NCBI GenBank assembly: GCA_945897545.1
Contig: CAMDGJ010000019.1
Coordinates: 1-21,948, forward strand
Reading direction: 5' to 3'
DNA length: 21,948 bases
Source of the DNA: Flavobacterium psychrophilum
GTDB taxonomy: Bacteria; Bacteroidota; Bacteroidia; Flavobacteriales; Flavobacteriaceae
Within the stretch, counting starts at the first letter, position 1; every line of letters begins with the position of its first letter. Positions 14,041 to 21,948 of this stretch are shown here, one piece after another. The notes below the pieces were generated by a model that was not told where the DNA came from, did not search any database, and saw only the letters and a list, made by a program, of their open reading frames with translations. The position numbers and the translations under genes were made by a program.

Positions 14041-14997
14041 TTCCATTTTATTTTTTATTAATCCCAAATCTACCAATCTTTCGTACAAATAATCTCCAGC
14101 GGTAATGTTATCGAATTTCTTTGGGTTTTCTACATCAACGCAATTTTCTAAACAATCTAATTTCATATCGCTCACAGGATGCATAAAGAATGGAATGGAA
14201 AAACGAGAAGTTCCCCATAATTCTCTAGGAGGATTGACCACTTGATGAATGGTGGATTTCAATTTATTGTTGGTGTGACGTGATAACATATCTCCTACAT
14301 TAATGACCAATTCGTCTGGTTCGGCGATAGCATCAATCCAATTTCCATCGTGAGTTTGAACCTGCAAACCTCGACCTTGGGCTCCCATCAAAAGAGTAAT
14401 TAAGTTGATATCTCCATGAGCTGCTGCACGAATCGCATTTTCAGGTTCAGAAGTTATCGGTGGATAATGAATTGGCCGCAAAATAGAGTTGCCTTCTTTT
14501 GCATATTCATCAAAATAAAACTCGTCTAAACCTAAGTGTAAAGCCAAAGCTCTCAATACATAAACACCTGTTTTCTCGAGCATTTGGTAGGCTTCTTTTC
14601 CCACAATGTTAAAACGTGGCAATTCTTTTACTTCTACATTATCTGGATATTCCGAAGCATATTTTGAGTTTTTGTCTACATATTGTCCAAAGTGCCAAAA
14701 CTCTTTCAAATCACCTTCCTTTCGGCCTTTGGCGTGTTCTTTCCCAAAAGAAACATAGCCTCGTTGTCCTCCAATTCCAGGAATTTCATAACTGTGTTTG
14801 GTGTCTAATGGCAAAGCAAAAAAGTTTCTTATTTCGCCATACAATTCTTCGACTAATTGGTCGTCTAAAAAATGCCCTTTTAAGGCAACGAATCCAATTT
14901 CCTCAAAGGCACTTCCGATTTCATTTACAAATTTTTGTTTACGTTTCGGGTCATCCGAAAGGAAATCACGTAAGTCCACACTAGGAATGTTTTGCAT
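14032..14997 (-). CDS. 2-oxoglutarate/Fe(II) oxygenase, isopenicillin-N-synthase type
   Basis: A 321-residue enzyme of the DIOX_N plus 2OG-FeII_Oxy architecture. The N-terminal half has IPSVDLRDF, GFVALKGHFL and GYVSFGKEHAKG. The iron triad is His194-x-Asp196 (AAHGDINLITLL) and His251 (STIHQVV), and the 2-oxoglutarate-binding Arg265 lies in TSRFSIPFF. It is a cytoplasmic oxidoreductase; the substrate is unknown, as is usual for bacterial members outside antibiotic clusters. The last residues (MERG) are encoded by the repeat at 14004-14040, so the natural C-terminus may have been changed there. Two TATATTTG promoter boxes lie upstream. Confidence 0.9.
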   Translation of the reverse strand: MQNIPSVDLRDFLSDDPKRKQKFVNEIGSAFEEIGFVALKGHFLDDQLVEELYGEIRNFFALPLDTKHSYEIPGIGGQRGYVSFGKEHAKGRKEGDLKEFWHFGQYVDKNSKYASEYPDNVEVKELPRFNIVGKEAYQMLEKTGVYVLRALALHLGLDEFYFDEYAKEGNSILRPIHYPPITSEPENAIRAAAHGDINLITLLMGAQGRGLQVQTHDGNWIDAIAEPDELVINVGDMLSRHTNNKLKSTIHQVVNPPRELWGTSRFSIPFFMHPVSDMKLDCLENCVDVENPKKFDNITAGDYLYERLVDLGLIKNKMERG

Positions 14998-15040
14998 ATC
15001 ACAATTTTATTTAGCTTGAAGTTGTCAAACCTCTAACCTA

Positions 15041-15088
15041 CAAATATAATGAATAATTTTAAATCGAAGTTTTAAAAGCACAAATATA
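15041..15088 (-). promoter_or_regulatory. Two putative -7 boxes upstream of the 2OG oxygenase
   Basis: The minus strand reads TATATTTG twice, at 15041-15048 and 15081-15088, both exact TAnnTTTG matches, 40 bp apart. The nearer box lies 43 nt from the ATG. No TTG is seen at the usual spacing, so the boxes are suggestive only. Confidence 0.35.
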
Positions 15089-15115
15089 AATCAAGGAAGT
15101 ATGATATAATAATTT

Positions 15116-15153
15116 CAAAAAAAAATCCATTTTGAATAAGCAAAACGGATTTT
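15116..15153 (-). terminator. Minus-strand rho-independent terminator
   Basis: A 13-bp stem with a single G-U pair on the minus strand (15122-15134 with 15141-15153), a 6-nt loop, and then a long T tract on the minus strand from 15125 to 15117. It lies downstream of the SnoaL-like lipoprotein gene and ends the cupin-NmrA-SnoaL unit. Confidence 0.8.
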
Positions 15154-15173
15154 AATTAAAATGAAACTTGGCT

Positions 15174-15665
15174 TTATTTAGTGAATGGCATATCAGAATT
15201 ATAGCAATCGCGATACAGTCTCCATTTTCCGTCTTCCATTTTAAAAAGTTCAATAGATTTTCCAGAATCCAATATTTTCCCGTCTTTATCCGAAAAAGCC
15301 CATTCTTCTTCTGCAGCCATCATCTCTTCATTACCCCAAATTTCTATGGTTTTCATTGTAAATGTAGGCATTCCACTTTTTATCCAACCACTGAATACTT
15401 TTCGAATTGCAATTCTTCCAATTACAGATTTTGCGTTAGGACCCATCATTTTTGCATCTGTTGTATAACAATTCGCCAATGTGATAGAATCTCCCTTGTT
15501 CATACCAATAACAAATGTTTCGCCAGCAGATATTATTGCTTCTTTTGCAGTTGTTAAATCAAATGCTGGTTTAACCTCAGTAACTGTTTCTTCTGATTTT
15601 TTGCAACTGAAAGTTACCATAAAGATGGCAACTAAAACGACTTTGAATACATTCATTTTTTTCAT
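15174..15665 (-). CDS. SnoaL/DUF4440-like lipoprotein
   Basis: A 163-residue protein. The N-terminus has a signal and lipobox ending in Cys21 (VTFSC, then KKSEE), so it is probably lipid-anchored in the periplasm or outer membrane. The rest reads as an NTF2-like cone fold: MNKGDSITLANCYTTDAKMMGPN, VIGRIAIRKVFSGWI, and the C-terminal KMEDGKWRLYRDCYNSDMP. These small domains often bind or isomerise small molecules; no substrate is evident. An ATG three codons later is an alternative start. It is the last gene of an operon with the NmrA-like gene (31 bp upstream) and the cupin. Confidence 0.8.
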   Translation of the reverse strand: MKKMNVFKVVLVAIFMVTFSCKKSEETVTEVKPAFDLTTAKEAIISAGETFVIGMNKGDSITLANCYTTDAKMMGPNAKSVIGRIAIRKVFSGWIKSGMPTFTMKTIEIWGNEEMMAAEEEWAFSDKDGKILDSGKSIELFKMEDGKWRLYRDCYNSDMPFTK

Positions 15666-15696
15666 AATAATAGAGTTTGGTTAATAAATTATTGGT

Positions 15697-16647
15697 TTAT
15701 TCCAATGGAATATGACCCGCATTTTTAGAAAGCCATTTGTCAAAATTTTGTAATTGAGGATTCAATTCTTTTGAGAGATTTTCATTCCTTGCTCCATTAA
15801 AGTCGGCATTGAAATCTCTTTTAAATTGAAACATATTTCCCAAATCATCAGCTCCTGGAAAACCGAAACTTCGATACATTTCTGGGCTAACATTGTTATA
15901 AATTACATTTATATTTAAAGCCTTAGAGAGTTTTTTTGCCATTTCATCTCCATTTAATTTTTCTCCAACGATACCAATTTTTTTTCCAATTAATTCGCCT
16001 CCTTTCTTGAATATTCCATAAGCACATTTACCAATATCTTCAGCGGATATACCAGCTAATTTTTTATCATCCATTGGTAATGTGATGGAGTAATTACCAT
16101 CTTCCCCTTTTTTTGGTCCCATCCCAAAATGGATGAAATTGTCCCAATAAAAAGAAGTTCTTAAAAAAGTGGTAGGTACGCCTGCATCAACAAAAAAATT
16201 ATCAGCAGCTCCCTTTCCATCAAAGTGTGGTACTTTGTACTTTCCTTGTAATGTCGGCATTCTGTCGTCATCTAAAGCCATCCAATTTCTGGTATCCTCT
16301 AATGTGGACCAAATAATATGCTTTAAGTTGGCTTCTTTTGCAGCTTTTATAAAGTTAGCTACTTCTTGTTGCTCTTTTTCAACAGAGAAGTGTTCCCAAA
16401 AAAAGGTGACAAAGTATGCACCATAAGCGCCTTCTAAAACTTTTTTAATACTTTGTACATCATCAATATCTGCCGTTACTACTTGAGCGCCTAATTGTGA
16501 CAATTCCTTTGCTTTTTCTGAATTGGTATCTCTGGTTACAGCCCTTACTGAAAACTCACTATTTTTATCCGCTAAAATAGCTCTTACCAATCCACCTCCT
16601 TGAGCGCCTGTAGCACCAAAGACAGTGATTATTTTTTTGTTATCCAT
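15697..16647 (-). CDS. NmrA/HSCARG-type NAD(P)-binding reductase
   Basis: A 316-residue atypical short-chain dehydrogenase. The Rossmann motif is Gly11-x2-Gly14-x2-Gly17 in VFGATGAQGGGLVRAIL, followed by VTADIDDVQSIKKVLEGAYGAYFVT and HIIWSTLED. The normal SDR YxxxK is absent, as in NmrA-like redox sensors such as HSCARG. Family members bind NADP(H) and may sense redox state or reduce quinone-like substrates. Cytoplasmic, no signal. It lies between the cupin (110 bp, with a perfect palindrome) and the SnoaL-like gene (31 bp). Confidence 0.9.
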   Translation of the reverse strand: MDNKKIITVFGATGAQGGGLVRAILADKNSEFSVRAVTRDTNSEKAKELSQLGAQVVTADIDDVQSIKKVLEGAYGAYFVTFFWEHFSVEKEQQEVANFIKAAKEANLKHIIWSTLEDTRNWMALDDDRMPTLQGKYKVPHFDGKGAADNFFVDAGVPTTFLRTSFYWDNFIHFGMGPKKGEDGNYSITLPMDDKKLAGISAEDIGKCAYGIFKKGGELIGKKIGIVGEKLNGDEMAKKLSKALNINVIYNNVSPEMYRSFGFPGADDLGNMFQFKRDFNADFNGARNENLSKELNPQLQNFDKWLSKNAGHIPLE

Positions 16648-16742
16648 TTTAAATTTAGATATTTGGTTTACAATTAATTTTGATAATACTCTTGATTTGT
16701 GAAGTTTGAAACTATCCTTTTAATCTTTTAGAATTCATTTCT

Positions 16743-16756
16743 TTTGGTTAACCAAA
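16743..16756. promoter_or_regulatory. 14-bp perfect palindrome between the cupin and NmrA genes
   Basis: TTTGGTTAACCAAA is a loop-free perfect palindrome in the cupin-to-NmrA spacer, 2 bp after the cupin stop. It could be a protein-binding operator. It is not a typical hairpin, as there is no loop. Confidence 0.3.
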
Positions 16757-16758
16757 GT

Positions 16759-17121
16759 TTATTTTATTTCGGTTACAATAACAGTAAACGATTTTTTTCC
16801 CACATTTGTTGTTTGGTGGGTTACCGCTGGTGAATACATTGCTTGTCCTGCTTTCACATCGACAACTGCAGGTTCTTTGCCTTCCATTTCTACCTTCATT
16901 TTTACATCGGTAATAGCATAAGCGGTGTACTGAGGATGGGAATGCCAGACCGCTACTGAGCCAGGAGCAAAAGTTACTTCTGAAACATTTACACTTTCGT
17001 TATCTGTTAAAACCTTCATAGTTATTCCAGGCCATTTTTCAACTTTGTCCTGAGCATTGCCTTTTTGTGCTGTTGCCATAAACACAATTACTGACAACAT
17101 CAATAAAATTAATTTTTTCAT
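16759..17121 (-). CDS. Exported cupin-domain protein
   Basis: A 120-residue protein. Residues 1-23 are a signal peptide (basic start, hydrophobic core, GNAQ near the cleavage site), so it is exported. The mature part is one small cupin barrel. Metal-ligand candidates are His60 and His62 (WHSHPQY) and His102 (SPAVTHQTTNVG); the usual Glu is not obvious. The substrate is unknown; small cupins often act on small organic molecules or signal. It is the first gene of the cupin-NmrA-SnoaL series. Confidence 0.88.
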   Translation of the reverse strand: MKKLILLMLSVIVFMATAQKGNAQDKVEKWPGITMKVLTDNESVNVSEVTFAPGSVAVWHSHPQYTAYAITDVKMKVEMEGKEPAVVDVKAGQAMYSPAVTHQTTNVGKKSFTVIVTEIK

Positions 17122-17541
17122 GATACTTTAATTTAAATTTTGCCTACTCTATTTGGTTTTCGGCTTCTCCTTTTTCCATATATTTTAAGTTATTTTCCCA
17201 GAAGTTTTGCCTTTATTTATTGCCACAGATTTTAAGGGTTGTTTTGTGAATTGAGTGTTAATGAATGAAGACAATTCATACCTTAATTCTGCAATGCCAT
17301 AAACTTTGAACTTCTAGCACATAGTGACTATTTATTGCTTTGACGTCTAAGTGATTTTTGCACTATAAAGCTTTAGCAAAATAATTCTAAAATGTTTGAG
17401 GCAAAAGAAATACGTTTTTAGTAGTATTTAAAATTACAAAAAAATAATAACTGAATTTAAAAAAGATATTTTTTTTACTTAAATTACTTATATATAATGA
17501 TTTAACTTACAAATTTTTTGCGAATACATTGAAAATTGCAC
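17122..17541. other. Gene-free region upstream of the cupin gene
   Basis: This 420-bp region has no coding frame with family signal on either strand. It must hold the promoter of the cupin operon, but I see no exact TAnnTTTG box on the minus strand. The base composition is very AT-rich, with A and T tracts. No tRNA or hairpin of note is visible. Confidence 0.5.
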
Positions 17542-17572
17542 AAAAAAATCCGTCTTGCTTTCACAAAACGGA
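17542..17572 (-). terminator. Minus-strand terminator after lpdA
   Basis: A 9-bp stem with one G-U pair (tccgtcttg 17549-17557 with caaaacgga 17564-17572), a 6-nt loop, then a 7-nt T tract on the minus strand (17548-17542). It lies 78 bp downstream of the lpdA stop. Confidence 0.8.
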
Positions 17573-17649
17573 ATGGTTATTATAAAAATGAGATTAGTTG
17601 GAGCTTTGTTTACTTTGCTCAAGTTTCTTGGCGCTTCACAATGAAAATA

Positions 17650-19038
17650 TTAAAGGTGAATCACTTCTCCATAAGCGTCAGCAACAGCTTCCATAACGGC
17701 CTCACTCATTGTTGGGTGTGGATGAATCGATTTTAGGATTTCGTGTCCTGTTGTTTCGAGTTTTCTGGCTACAACCGCTTCGGCAATCATATCTGTAACA
17801 CCTGCTCCAATCATATGACAACCCAACCATTCGCCGTATTTAGCGTCGAAGATTACTTTAACAAAACCATCAGAAGTTCCAGAAGCTTGCGCTTTTCCTG
17901 AAGCTGAGAATGGGAATTTTCCAATTTTCAATTCGTATCCTTTTTCACGAGCTTGTTTTTCGGTCATACCTACAGAAGCAATTTCTGGCGTTGCATAAGT
18001 ACAACCTGGAACGTTACCGTAATCTATTGGATCAACGTGAAGACCAGCAATTTTCTCCACACAGTTGATTCCTTCAGCAGATGCAACGTGCGCTAATGCT
18101 TGACCTGGAGTTACATCACCTATGGCGTAATATCCAGGAATATTAGTTTGATTGAAGGCGTTCACCAAGATTTTGTCTTTGTCAACAGCAATTCCTACTT
18201 CTTCTAATCCTATATTTTCAATATTAGTTTTAATTCCTACAGCGGACAATAAAATATCAGCTTCAAGAACTTCTTCTCCTTTAGCAGTTTTAACAAATGC
18301 CTTAACTCCTTTACCAGAAGTATCAATTCTTTCAACAGAAGAATTCGTCATAATCTTGATTCCCGCTTTTTTCAAAGATTTTTCAAATTGTTTTGAGATG
18401 TCTTCGTCTTCAACAGGAACAACATTTGGCATAAATTCAACAATTGTAACTTCGGTACCCATTGAATTATAGAAATGAGCAAATTCAACGCCAATTGCTC
18501 CAGAACCAACAATAATCATTGATTTTGGTTGTGTTGGCAAAGTCATCGCTTTTCTGTATCCAATTACCTTTACATCGTCTTGTGGCAAACTTGGTAATTC
18601 ACGTGAACGAGCACCCGTAGCAATGATAATATGATCTGCACTGTATTCAGTAACTTTTCCGTCGGCGGCAGTCACATCTAATTTTTTGCCTGGTTTTAAC
18701 TTTCCAAAACCATCAATTACGTCAATTTTATTTTTTTTCATTAGGAAATTAACTCCTTTGCTCATTCCGCTAGCGACATTTCGGCTTCTTTGAACCACAG
18801 CCGGAAAATCTTTGTCAAATGATGAAACAGTCAATCCATAATCGGAAGCGTGTTTTAAGTAATCAAAAACCTGTGCTGATTTTAGTAAGGCTTTGGTAGG
18901 GATACAACCCCAATTCAAGCAAACACCACCAAGACTTTCTTTTTCGATTACGGCCACTTTAAAGCCTAATTGAGATGCTCTAATGGCAGTTACATATCCG
19001 CCTGGTCCACTTCCTAAAACTATAATATCGTATTTCAT
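17650..19038 (-). CDS. lpdA: Dihydrolipoyl dehydrogenase
   Basis: A 462-residue FAD flavoprotein. The N-terminal dinucleotide motif is GSGPGG (9-14), the redox disulfide Cys40/Cys45 lies in GGVCLNWGCIPTKAL, and a second Rossmann motif GSGAIGVEFAHFY binds NAD. The FAD motif ending in YAIGDV is present. The C-terminal active site is HPHPTMSE with His441 and Glu446. The enzyme re-oxidises lipoyl groups of the pyruvate, 2-oxoglutarate or glycine-cleavage complexes in the cytoplasm. No E1 or E2 genes are adjacent, so it probably serves several complexes. Transcribed alone, with its own terminator. Confidence 0.96.
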   Translation of the reverse strand: MKYDIIVLGSGPGGYVTAIRASQLGFKVAVIEKESLGGVCLNWGCIPTKALLKSAQVFDYLKHASDYGLTVSSFDKDFPAVVQRSRNVASGMSKGVNFLMKKNKIDVIDGFGKLKPGKKLDVTAADGKVTEYSADHIIIATGARSRELPSLPQDDVKVIGYRKAMTLPTQPKSMIIVGSGAIGVEFAHFYNSMGTEVTIVEFMPNVVPVEDEDISKQFEKSLKKAGIKIMTNSSVERIDTSGKGVKAFVKTAKGEEVLEADILLSAVGIKTNIENIGLEEVGIAVDKDKILVNAFNQTNIPGYYAIGDVTPGQALAHVASAEGINCVEKIAGLHVDPIDYGNVPGCTYATPEIASVGMTEKQAREKGYELKIGKFPFSASGKAQASGTSDGFVKVIFDAKYGEWLGCHMIGAGVTDMIAEAVVARKLETTGHEILKSIHPHPTMSEAVMEAVADAYGEVIHL

Positions 19039-19199
19039 TTTTTCGTATTTATTTTATTTATGGTAAAAATGCAGTCGCAAAAGCTCGTGTCATATTTGTT
19101 TTTTTCTAAATTAATTTCAGATTGCGAATTTAAGGATTTATTTTAAAAAAAATTAGACGTTTTAGAAGTTTATTAGTCAGCAGAAATCAACAATAAATA

Positions 19200-19742
19200 T
19201 TAATTCATTTTTAAGTAGGCTTCCATATAATTGCTTGTCGAAAAATATTCATTTTTTATATCTTTCAAATGATTACTTATTTCTTGATGTTGCGGATATT
19301 TTGGATTAAGGCAATCTCTAATTTCGGGGTCTGTTACTATAAGAATTAAATACCAGAAACCATTTCTAGATGTATACAGATTTTCTAAAAGTGGATCTTT
19401 TCCTTTGCTATTTCTATCAGCGTCGATCGCGATTGGAATCAGATTTAATGTCTTTGTGATTTTCTCTCGTTCAAAAAAAGATAAAAAATAAGTCTTGTTA
19501 TTGACGCTAATTGGCACATTTGACTCAACATTGATATGCTTTAAATTGTATTTCGCATTTATAAAATTGTAAAACTCGTTAGCATTCTTTGTGTCTTCAA
19601 AAATAAATCCTTGAAAATTTGGAAGGTCTTTTTTAAATTTTTTTGCATTAACTATTTTTTCTCCTTCAATATTTGGTGCAATTTTTAATGGAATACACGA
19701 ATAAGTGAGGAGAATTAGGAGGTAACTACCGAATTTTTTCAT
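19200..19742 (-). CDS. Hypothetical lipoprotein
   Basis: A 180-residue protein with a short signal and a lipobox ending in Cys16 (LLTYSC). No family is recognised. Features seen: a lysine-rich middle, a hydrophobic strand FWYLILIVTDPEIRD, and a C-terminal acidic and aromatic stretch. It is probably anchored in the envelope. It lies between lpdA (161 bp, divergent in function, same strand) and the ABC exporter, whose stop is 47 bp upstream of its start, so it may be read from the exporter promoter. Confidence 0.75.
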   Translation of the reverse strand: MKKFGSYLLILLTYSCIPLKIAPNIEGEKIVNAKKFKKDLPNFQGFIFEDTKNANEFYNFINAKYNLKHINVESNVPISVNNKTYFLSFFEREKITKTLNLIPIAIDADRNSKGKDPLLENLYTSRNGFWYLILIVTDPEIRDCLNPKYPQHQEISNHLKDIKNEYFSTSNYMEAYLKMN

Positions 19743-19789
19743 TAATTTTCAAGTTAATTTGGAAGATTTAATCGCATAAATGTAAAAAT

Positions 19790-21547
19790 TTATTTGTAAT
19801 CTATTATAAACTGCGAATCATAAAGATTTTTGTAATAACCTTCAGTTCTGTCAATTAATTCTTGATGTGTTCCTTGTTCTACAATCAATCCTTTGTCCAT
19901 AACGACAATTTTATCGGCATTAATTATAGTGGCTAATCGGTGCGCAATTACAATTGAAGTTCTTCCTTTTGTTATAGTTTCTGTGGCGCGTTGTATTAAT
20001 TCCTCAGAGTAAGTGTCTATCGATGAAGTGGCTTCGTCCAGAATTAAAATACTTGGATTACTGACATAAGCGCGAAGAAAAGCGATCAATTGGCGTTGTC
20101 CCGAGGAAAGCATTACGCCACGTTCCTTCACGTCAAAATCGTAATTATCGGGTAAACTCATAATGAATTTGTGCACGCCAATTTTTTTGGCAGCAGCCAA
20201 AACTTGTTCTCTAGAAATAGTAGGATTATTTAGCGTAATATTATTGAATATGGTATCGGCAAAAAGGAAAACATCTTGCAAAACTACAGCAATCTGTTTT
20301 CGCAAAGAAGACAAAGTATAGTTTTCTATGTTGTGTCCATCAATACAAATTGTTCCGCTATTAATTTCATAAAAACGGTTCAGTAAATTGATAATCGTTG
20401 ATTTGCCTGCGCCAGTTGCACCAACAATAGCAATAGTTTTTCCGGCTTTTACATCTAAATCAATACCTTTGACAACATATTCTTCAGCAATGTAACCAAA
20501 ATGGACAACCTTAAATTGTATGTTACCTTTAAAAATAGGAGCTTCCATAGTTCCAGTATCCTGAATTTGATCTTGGGTGTCGAGAATATCAAAAACGCGA
20601 TTTGCAGCAATCATTCCCAGTTGCATTTCGTTAAATTTATCAGCGATTTGGCGTAAAGGATTAAATAACATTCCTATGAACATCGTATAGGAGAACAAAT
20701 CTCCAAGCGTGGTAAAATTATCCCCGTTCAATATTTTGAATCCGCCATATAATACAATAAATCCTAAGGTTAGAGATGAAATAATATCAGCAATAGGGAA
20801 GAAAATCGAGTTGTATAAAATTGTTTTTATCCAAGCTTTATTGTGCTTTTCATTAATGGATTTGAATTTTTCGGATTCAATTTCTTCGCGATTGAACAGC
20901 TGAACGATTTTCATTCCTGTAACACGTTCTTGCACAAAAGAATTCATATTAGCAATTTGCGTTCGAACTTCTTCAAAAGCGATTTGCATTTTCTTTTGAA
21001 AAATTCGTGTGAAGAAAACTAATATTGGCATTGCTACAATTACAATCCATGTGAGTTTCCAGTTCATATAGAACATAAAAATTAGAACAACAAACATTTT
21101 CATCAAATCACTTATTATCATAAACAATCCTTGACTAAATATACGTGCAATTGCCTCAATATCTGATACGGATCGAGTTACCAATTGGCCAACGGGAACA
21201 TTATCAAAATACTTCATCTTGAAACTCAAAATATGTTTGAACATTTTAGTTCGAATGTCTTTCACAATATCTTGTCCAAGCCAGTTTGCCCAATACACAA
21301 AGAAAAATTGTGAAAAAACTTCCAATAACAATACGAAACCCATCAAACAAACATATAGTAAAAGCCCAAATTGATCTTGATTTTTTATATATCCATCTAC
21401 AGTTTGTTTCAACAAATAGGGACGCAATGCTGCAAATATCGACAAGGAAATAGCGAATGCCACAACGAAGTTGAATCGCGATTGGTACGGTTTTGTAAAT
21501 TTTAATATTCGTGTAAATAATCTTGTGTCGAATGCTTTTGCTTTCAT
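19790..21547 (-). CDS. ABC exporter, fused permease-ATPase (MsbA-like)
   Basis: A 585-residue half-transporter. Six membrane helices lie in about residues 20-310 (for example FVVAFAISLSIFAAL, LLLYVCLMGFVLLLEVF, WIVIVAMPILVFF). The nucleotide-binding domain has Walker A GATGAGKST with Lys382, signature LSSGQ (480-484), Walker B ILILDEATSS with Asp504/Glu505, and the H-loop IAHRLATI. It works as a homodimer or heterodimer exporting lipids, drugs or peptides across the inner membrane; the substrate is unknown. The truA-ABC order is, to my knowledge, common in Flavobacterium. The start ATG sits right beside the tandem repeat at 21551. Confidence 0.93.
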   Translation of the reverse strand: MKAKAFDTRLFTRILKFTKPYQSRFNFVVAFAISLSIFAALRPYLLKQTVDGYIKNQDQFGLLLYVCLMGFVLLLEVFSQFFFVYWANWLGQDIVKDIRTKMFKHILSFKMKYFDNVPVGQLVTRSVSDIEAIARIFSQGLFMIISDLMKMFVVLIFMFYMNWKLTWIVIVAMPILVFFTRIFQKKMQIAFEEVRTQIANMNSFVQERVTGMKIVQLFNREEIESEKFKSINEKHNKAWIKTILYNSIFFPIADIISSLTLGFIVLYGGFKILNGDNFTTLGDLFSYTMFIGMLFNPLRQIADKFNEMQLGMIAANRVFDILDTQDQIQDTGTMEAPIFKGNIQFKVVHFGYIAEEYVVKGIDLDVKAGKTIAIVGATGAGKSTIINLLNRFYEINSGTICIDGHNIENYTLSSLRKQIAVVLQDVFLFADTIFNNITLNNPTISREQVLAAAKKIGVHKFIMSLPDNYDFDVKERGVMLSSGQRQLIAFLRAYVSNPSILILDEATSSIDTYSEELIQRATETITKGRTSIVIAHRLATIINADKIVVMDKGLIVEQGTHQELIDRTEGYYKNLYDSQFIIDYK

Positions 21548-21550
21548 AAT

Positions 21551-21710
21551 TTCAGATGGCAGATTTCAGATGGCAGATTTCAGATTTTAAAATCTGCAAT
21601 CTAAACTGTTTTCTGCTTTATAATCTATTTTATTTTTATTTTTTAATCTTAACGCTTTTCGTTTTCAAAGTTGCTCCAAACTGAAATGGGCCATATGTTA
21701 TCTGCCATCT
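21551..21710. repeat. Tandem 14-bp repeat and palindrome in the truA-ABC spacer
   Basis: The unit cagatggcagattt repeats about 2.5 times at 21553-21588, followed by the perfect palindrome CAGATTTTAAAATCTG (21581-21596). An inverted word tctgccatct lies at 21701-21710 by the truA stop. The spacer otherwise holds an AT-rich region with no exact promoter box. Confidence 0.7.
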
Positions 21711-21711
21711 T

Positions 21712-21948
21712 TCACAAATAATCATAATCAATTTTTGTCAAATATAAGCCCTGAGCCGGAACTGAAAATCCTGCTTTATCGCGGTTTTTACTTTTAATTA
21801 TTTCATTGAAATCGTCCAATGTAATTTTTTGTAATCCAACGTTTACTAATGTTCCCACTATAGCCCGAACCATATTTCGTAGAAAACGATTCGCCGAAAT
21901 GGTAAAAACTAATTTGTTATCTATCTGTTGCCAATGAGCCTCAAATAT
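21712..21948 (-). CDS. truA: tRNA pseudouridine synthase A, C-terminal part
   Basis: The 5' part lies outside the window. The 78 visible residues are the C-terminal part of TruA: ISANRFLRNMVRAIVGTLVNVG is the family motif near the active-site domain, followed by DDFNEIIKSKNRDKAG and the terminal PAQGLYLTKIDYDYL. TruA makes pseudouridine at positions 38-40 of the anticodon arm of tRNAs in the cytoplasm. The stop is TGA at 21712-21714. The catalytic Asp is upstream of the window. It is transcribed toward the ABC exporter with a 164-bp repeat-filled spacer. Confidence 0.93.
   Translation of the reverse strand: MFEAHWQQIDNKLVFTISANRFLRNMVRAIVGTLVNVGLQKITLDDFNEIIKSKNRDKAGFSVPAQGLYLTKIDYDYL

Noticed and set aside
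15168..15557. Plus-strand open frame opposite the SnoaL-like gene
   Set aside because: It is the antisense of a gene with a clear lipobox and family motifs, and its own sequence is rich in F, C, H and S without domain signal.
17122..17541. A small RNA or tRNA gene in the long spacer
   Set aside because: No cloverleaf, conserved T-arm sequence or strong hairpin besides the lpdA terminator could be found by eye.

Overview
The window is AT-rich chromosomal DNA from a member of the Bacteroidota, most likely a Flavobacterium or close relative. The evidence is the protein set (EttA, a MutS2 without Smr domain, a 60-residue CAL67264-type membrane protein, GxxExxY and four-helix-bundle proteins), lipoproteins with Bacteroidota-style lipoboxes, and TAnnTTTG promoter boxes. 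It holds 20 intact or near-intact protein genes (one cut by the window edge), three broken genes and no rRNA or tRNA.

Layout. 1-254: repeats. 255-875 (+): YciO-like Sua5-family gene, convergent through a shared terminator (943-974) with an OmpA-type lipoprotein (1021-1854, -). 1909-3372 (-): glycosyltransferase and a solo HsdR-N nuclease-fold protein, butted end to start. 3421-6807 (+): holA, a small membrane protein, a frameshifted four-helix-bundle gene and ettA. 6808-7148: a nested array of GTCCC/GGGAC palindromes and a terminator. 7149-10253 (-): DCC-family oxidoreductase, broken GIY-YIG gene, mutS2. 10335-11654 (+): an MntA/HepT toxin-antitoxin pair followed 5 nt later by ung. 11670-14997 (-): GNAT pseudogene, nucleoside phosphorylase, SUI1/YciH factor, GxxExxY protein, 2OG-Fe(II) oxygenase. 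15174-17121 (-): SnoaL-like lipoprotein, NmrA-like reductase and exported cupin, a likely stress or detoxification operon. 17650-19038 (-): lpdA. 19200-19742 (-): unknown lipoprotein. 19790-21948 (-): ABC exporter and the 3' end of truA.

Most genes are housekeeping (replication, translation, tRNA modification, base-excision repair, central metabolism). The accessory content is in the gaps: at least eight families of short repeats. Three small accessory genes (four-helix bundle, GIY-YIG, GxxExxY) each lie between two inverted copies of a different repeat family, placed directly after the stop codon of a housekeeping gene. Two of the three are disrupted, one by a 1-nt deletion in an A tract and one by an exact 26-bp GC-rich insertion. 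This recurrent repeat-gene-inverted-repeat arrangement is the best candidate here for an undescribed mobile or selfish cassette type, but random placement of common intergenic repeats is the null hypothesis. The MntA/HepT pair, wedged between mutS2 and ung, is the other accessory module.
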